Source of the DNA: Aliishimia sp039978895
GTDB taxonomy: Bacteria > Pseudomonadota > Alphaproteobacteria > Rhodobacterales > Rhodobacteraceae
Assembly (NCBI GenBank): GCA_039978895.1
Contig: JBDWAL010000055.1
Location: forward strand, 404,128-468,127
Reading direction: 5' to 3'
DNA: 64,000 nucleotides
The position numbers and the translations under genes are program-made. This document shows, piece by piece, positions 62,730-64,000 of this stretch (its first letter is position 1; each line of letters starts with the position of its first letter). The notes under the pieces are model-generated. The model had not been told where the DNA came from. It worked only from the letters and a program-made list of their open reading frames with translations, and did no database searches.

Positions 62730-62958
62730 CGTTTGTATGGGGCGTTTCAAGACCCGAAATGCGATGCTCAAAACCAGTGGAATAGAACCTTTTGCTGATC
62801 AAGTCGGGCTTTCAAGTCGCATAACTAGGACTTCACCATGATTGAGCCTTCCTAGGGTTTTCTGGTTTAAACTTACGTGATGGGACCGTCACAAATGATG
62901 ATTTGTTACTCATTGGTTGCTGCTTGTATGTATCCCCAGATCTTAGGAGTTCGTAAAA

Positions 62959-63555
62959 ATGCCCGCTTTGAAGAAGACAGAATTCGTTGGCCGCATCACG
63001 TTTCTTGGCCGGGTACCTGATCGCGAAGCGGGCCTGCGGGCGCAGGCTGTGTCGCATGCGGAATTGACGTGGGACGGAATTGCGGGTGAAAGCCATGGCG
63101 GATTGACACGAGACTCTTGCAGTCGGGTGCGGACGCAATATGCGCGCGGGACGCAAATTCGGAACACACGTCAGCTTTCGGTTTTGTCCGAGGAAGAATT
63201 GGCTGTAATTGCCGACAAGATAAATATGGATCATTTGGATCCTGCTTTGCTTGGCGCGTCGATGGTCATCGAAGGAATTCCGAATTTCACGCATGTCCCA
63301 CCTTCGGCTCGCCTTCAAATGCCATCAGGGGCGACCCTAGTCGTGGATATGGAAAATCGTCCCTGTATTTTTCCCGCCAAAGAAATCGAAGCAGATCATG
63401 CGGGACATGGGAAAGCTTTCAAAGAAGCAGCCCGAGGTTTGCGCGGGGTCACCGCTTGGGTGGAGCACCCAGGGCAGATCGCGACCGGCGATGAAGTTGT
63501 GTTGCATGTGCCTGATCAACCGGTGTGGTCTTTCTTGCAAGCTGCGCGTCAATAG
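62959..63555 (+). CDS. MOSC domain protein
   Basis: This 198-residue protein has a MOSC domain, named for the molybdenum-cofactor sulfurase C-terminus. Segments include GIAGESHGGLTRDSC, NTRQLSVLSEEELAVIA, LDPALLGASMVIEGIPNFTHVPP and GRGVTAWVEHPG-like C-terminal parts, and a Cys in NRPCIFPAKE. Such stand-alone MOSC proteins may bind or move sulfur or molybdenum cofactor, but targets are unknown. AGGAG precedes the ATG at 62959. It lies between ftsH and fhs. Confidence 0.88.
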   Translation: MPALKKTEFVGRITFLGRVPDREAGLRAQAVSHAELTWDGIAGESHGGLTRDSCSRVRTQYARGTQIRNTRQLSVLSEEELAVIADKINMDHLDPALLGASMVIEGIPNFTHVPPSARLQMPSGATLVVDMENRPCIFPAKEIEADHAGHGKAFKEAARGLRGVTAWVEHPGQIATGDEVVLHVPDQPVWSFLQAARQ

Positions 63556-63741
63556 GGGTTCCGATTTACTTAAGCACTTACTAATTTTGCAGCCTTTGCT
63601 AGAAAAGCCCTGTGCGCTTATGTCCTTGCGGATCTAGAACATGACCGCTCGCGATGTGACTTTCGTTTCCCAAAAGAAACCTAAGAAGCCACTATCGACG
63701 TTTAGAGCTACGAAAATGTCGGAAATGCGCAGCGGTTATAA

Positions 63742-63798
63742 GCTATGTCATGTGTATTCGATGGAAGACATAGCCGTTCCTTTGACCCCCTTTGGGTC
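63742..63798. promoter_or_regulatory. Inverted repeats in the fhs leader
   Basis: GCTATGTC (63742-63749) is a perfect complement of GACATAGC (63767-63774), and GACCC (63784-63788) pairs with GGGTC (63794-63798). Both lie within 85 bases before the fhs start. They may fold as a structured 5' leader or act as operator. No T-tract follows. Confidence 0.5.
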
Positions 63799-63826
63799 TG
63801 AGACCAATCAACAGGAAGTAAGCCCC

Positions 63827-64000
63827 ATGGCATATAAGACTGATATCGAAATCGCACGTGAAGCGGATAAGAAGCCAATTCAAGACATAGGTGCCAAGTT
63901 GGGAATTGGGTCTGATGATCTGCTGCCGTATGGGCATGATAAAGCGAAAGTCAGTCAGTCATTCATCAATTCTGTGCAGGATCGCAAGGACGGTAAGCTG
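63827..64000 (+). CDS. fhs: Formate-tetrahydrofolate ligase (N-terminal part)
   Basis: Only the first 58 codons are in the window. MAYKTDIEIAREADKKPIQD is followed by IGAKLGIGSDDLLPYGHDKA and KVSQSF, the well-conserved opening of bacterial Fhs. The enzyme makes 10-formyl-tetrahydrofolate from formate, ATP and tetrahydrofolate, and is linked in roseobacters to demethylation of methylated amines and sulfur compounds. An AGGAAG site precedes the ATG at 63827. The gene runs off the right edge. Confidence 0.9.
   Translation, partial: MAYKTDIEIAREADKKPIQDIGAKLGIGSDDLLPYGHDKAKVSQSFINSVQDRKDGKL

Overview
The window is a stretch of chromosome from an alphaproteobacterium, most likely a marine member of the Rhodobacteraceae (Roseobacter group). 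This rests on protein character and gene order: zur-znuCB divergent from znuA, xerC next to a DUF484 gene, ruvCAB followed by ybgC-tolQRAB-pal-cpoB-tilS-ftsH, phosphatidylcholine synthase (pcs), a dimethylglycine-dehydrogenase-type flavoprotein, and formate-tetrahydrofolate ligase (fhs). Coding density is high and many neighbours overlap by the ATGA type. I saw no rRNA, tRNA, CRISPR array, prophage or insertion sequence.

Layout. 1-0.8 kb: 5' part of a dimethylglycine/sarcosine dehydrogenase-like gene (runs off the left edge). 0.9-4.2 kb: zinc uptake locus (znuB, znuC, zur on minus; znuA on plus) with two Zur-box-like sites; both ZnuC and ZnuA carry long His/Asp repeats. 4.3-10.9 kb: homoprotocatechuate meta-cleavage cluster (hpaR divergent from hpaF-hpaE-hpaD, then an aromatic amino acid decarboxylase coupled to hpaG-hpaH). 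11-13.2 kb: cysK and a CaiB/BaiF (alpha-methylacyl-CoA racemase-like) gene. 13.2-15.4 kb: DEAD-box RNA helicase with a long basic tail. 15.6-18.7 kb: three coupled genes, an M19-dipeptidase-like protein lacking its usual HxD metal motif, a 549-residue protein I do not recognise, and a DUF3726-like protein. 18.7-29.8 kb: truA, ycjX, a GNAT gene, ycjF, a DUF2339 membrane protein, ileS, ogt and pcs; a perfect palindrome made of two DnaA-box sequences sits between ogt and pcs. 30-40.7 kb: accessory metabolism: a MerF-like peptide, a Gfo/Idh/MocA dehydrogenase, an SMP-30 lactonase, a GMC dehydrogenase with its small subunit, an Ldh2-type dehydrogenase, an FAD-linked 2-hydroxyacid dehydrogenase, an aminotransferase, an Old Yellow Enzyme and a cytochrome P460. 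40.7-64 kb: mostly housekeeping: xerC, DUF484, transaldolase, priA, an MFS/MATE pair, prmA, ruvCAB, the Tol-Pal operon, tilS, ftsH, a MOSC protein and the start of fhs.

How genes work together. Zur probably represses both arms of the znu locus. The hpa genes turn homoprotocatechuate into 2-oxohept-4-ene-1,7-dioate hydration products; the upstream monooxygenase and the terminal aldolase are not in the window. The embedded decarboxylase suggests aromatic amines as a feeder. The 30.6-38.7 kb genes look like an oxidative route for a sugar acid or polyol whose substrate cannot be named from sequence. The strongest leads for something new are the M19-like/549-aa/DUF3726 unit, that oxidative cluster, and several strong intergenic dyads with no assigned role.
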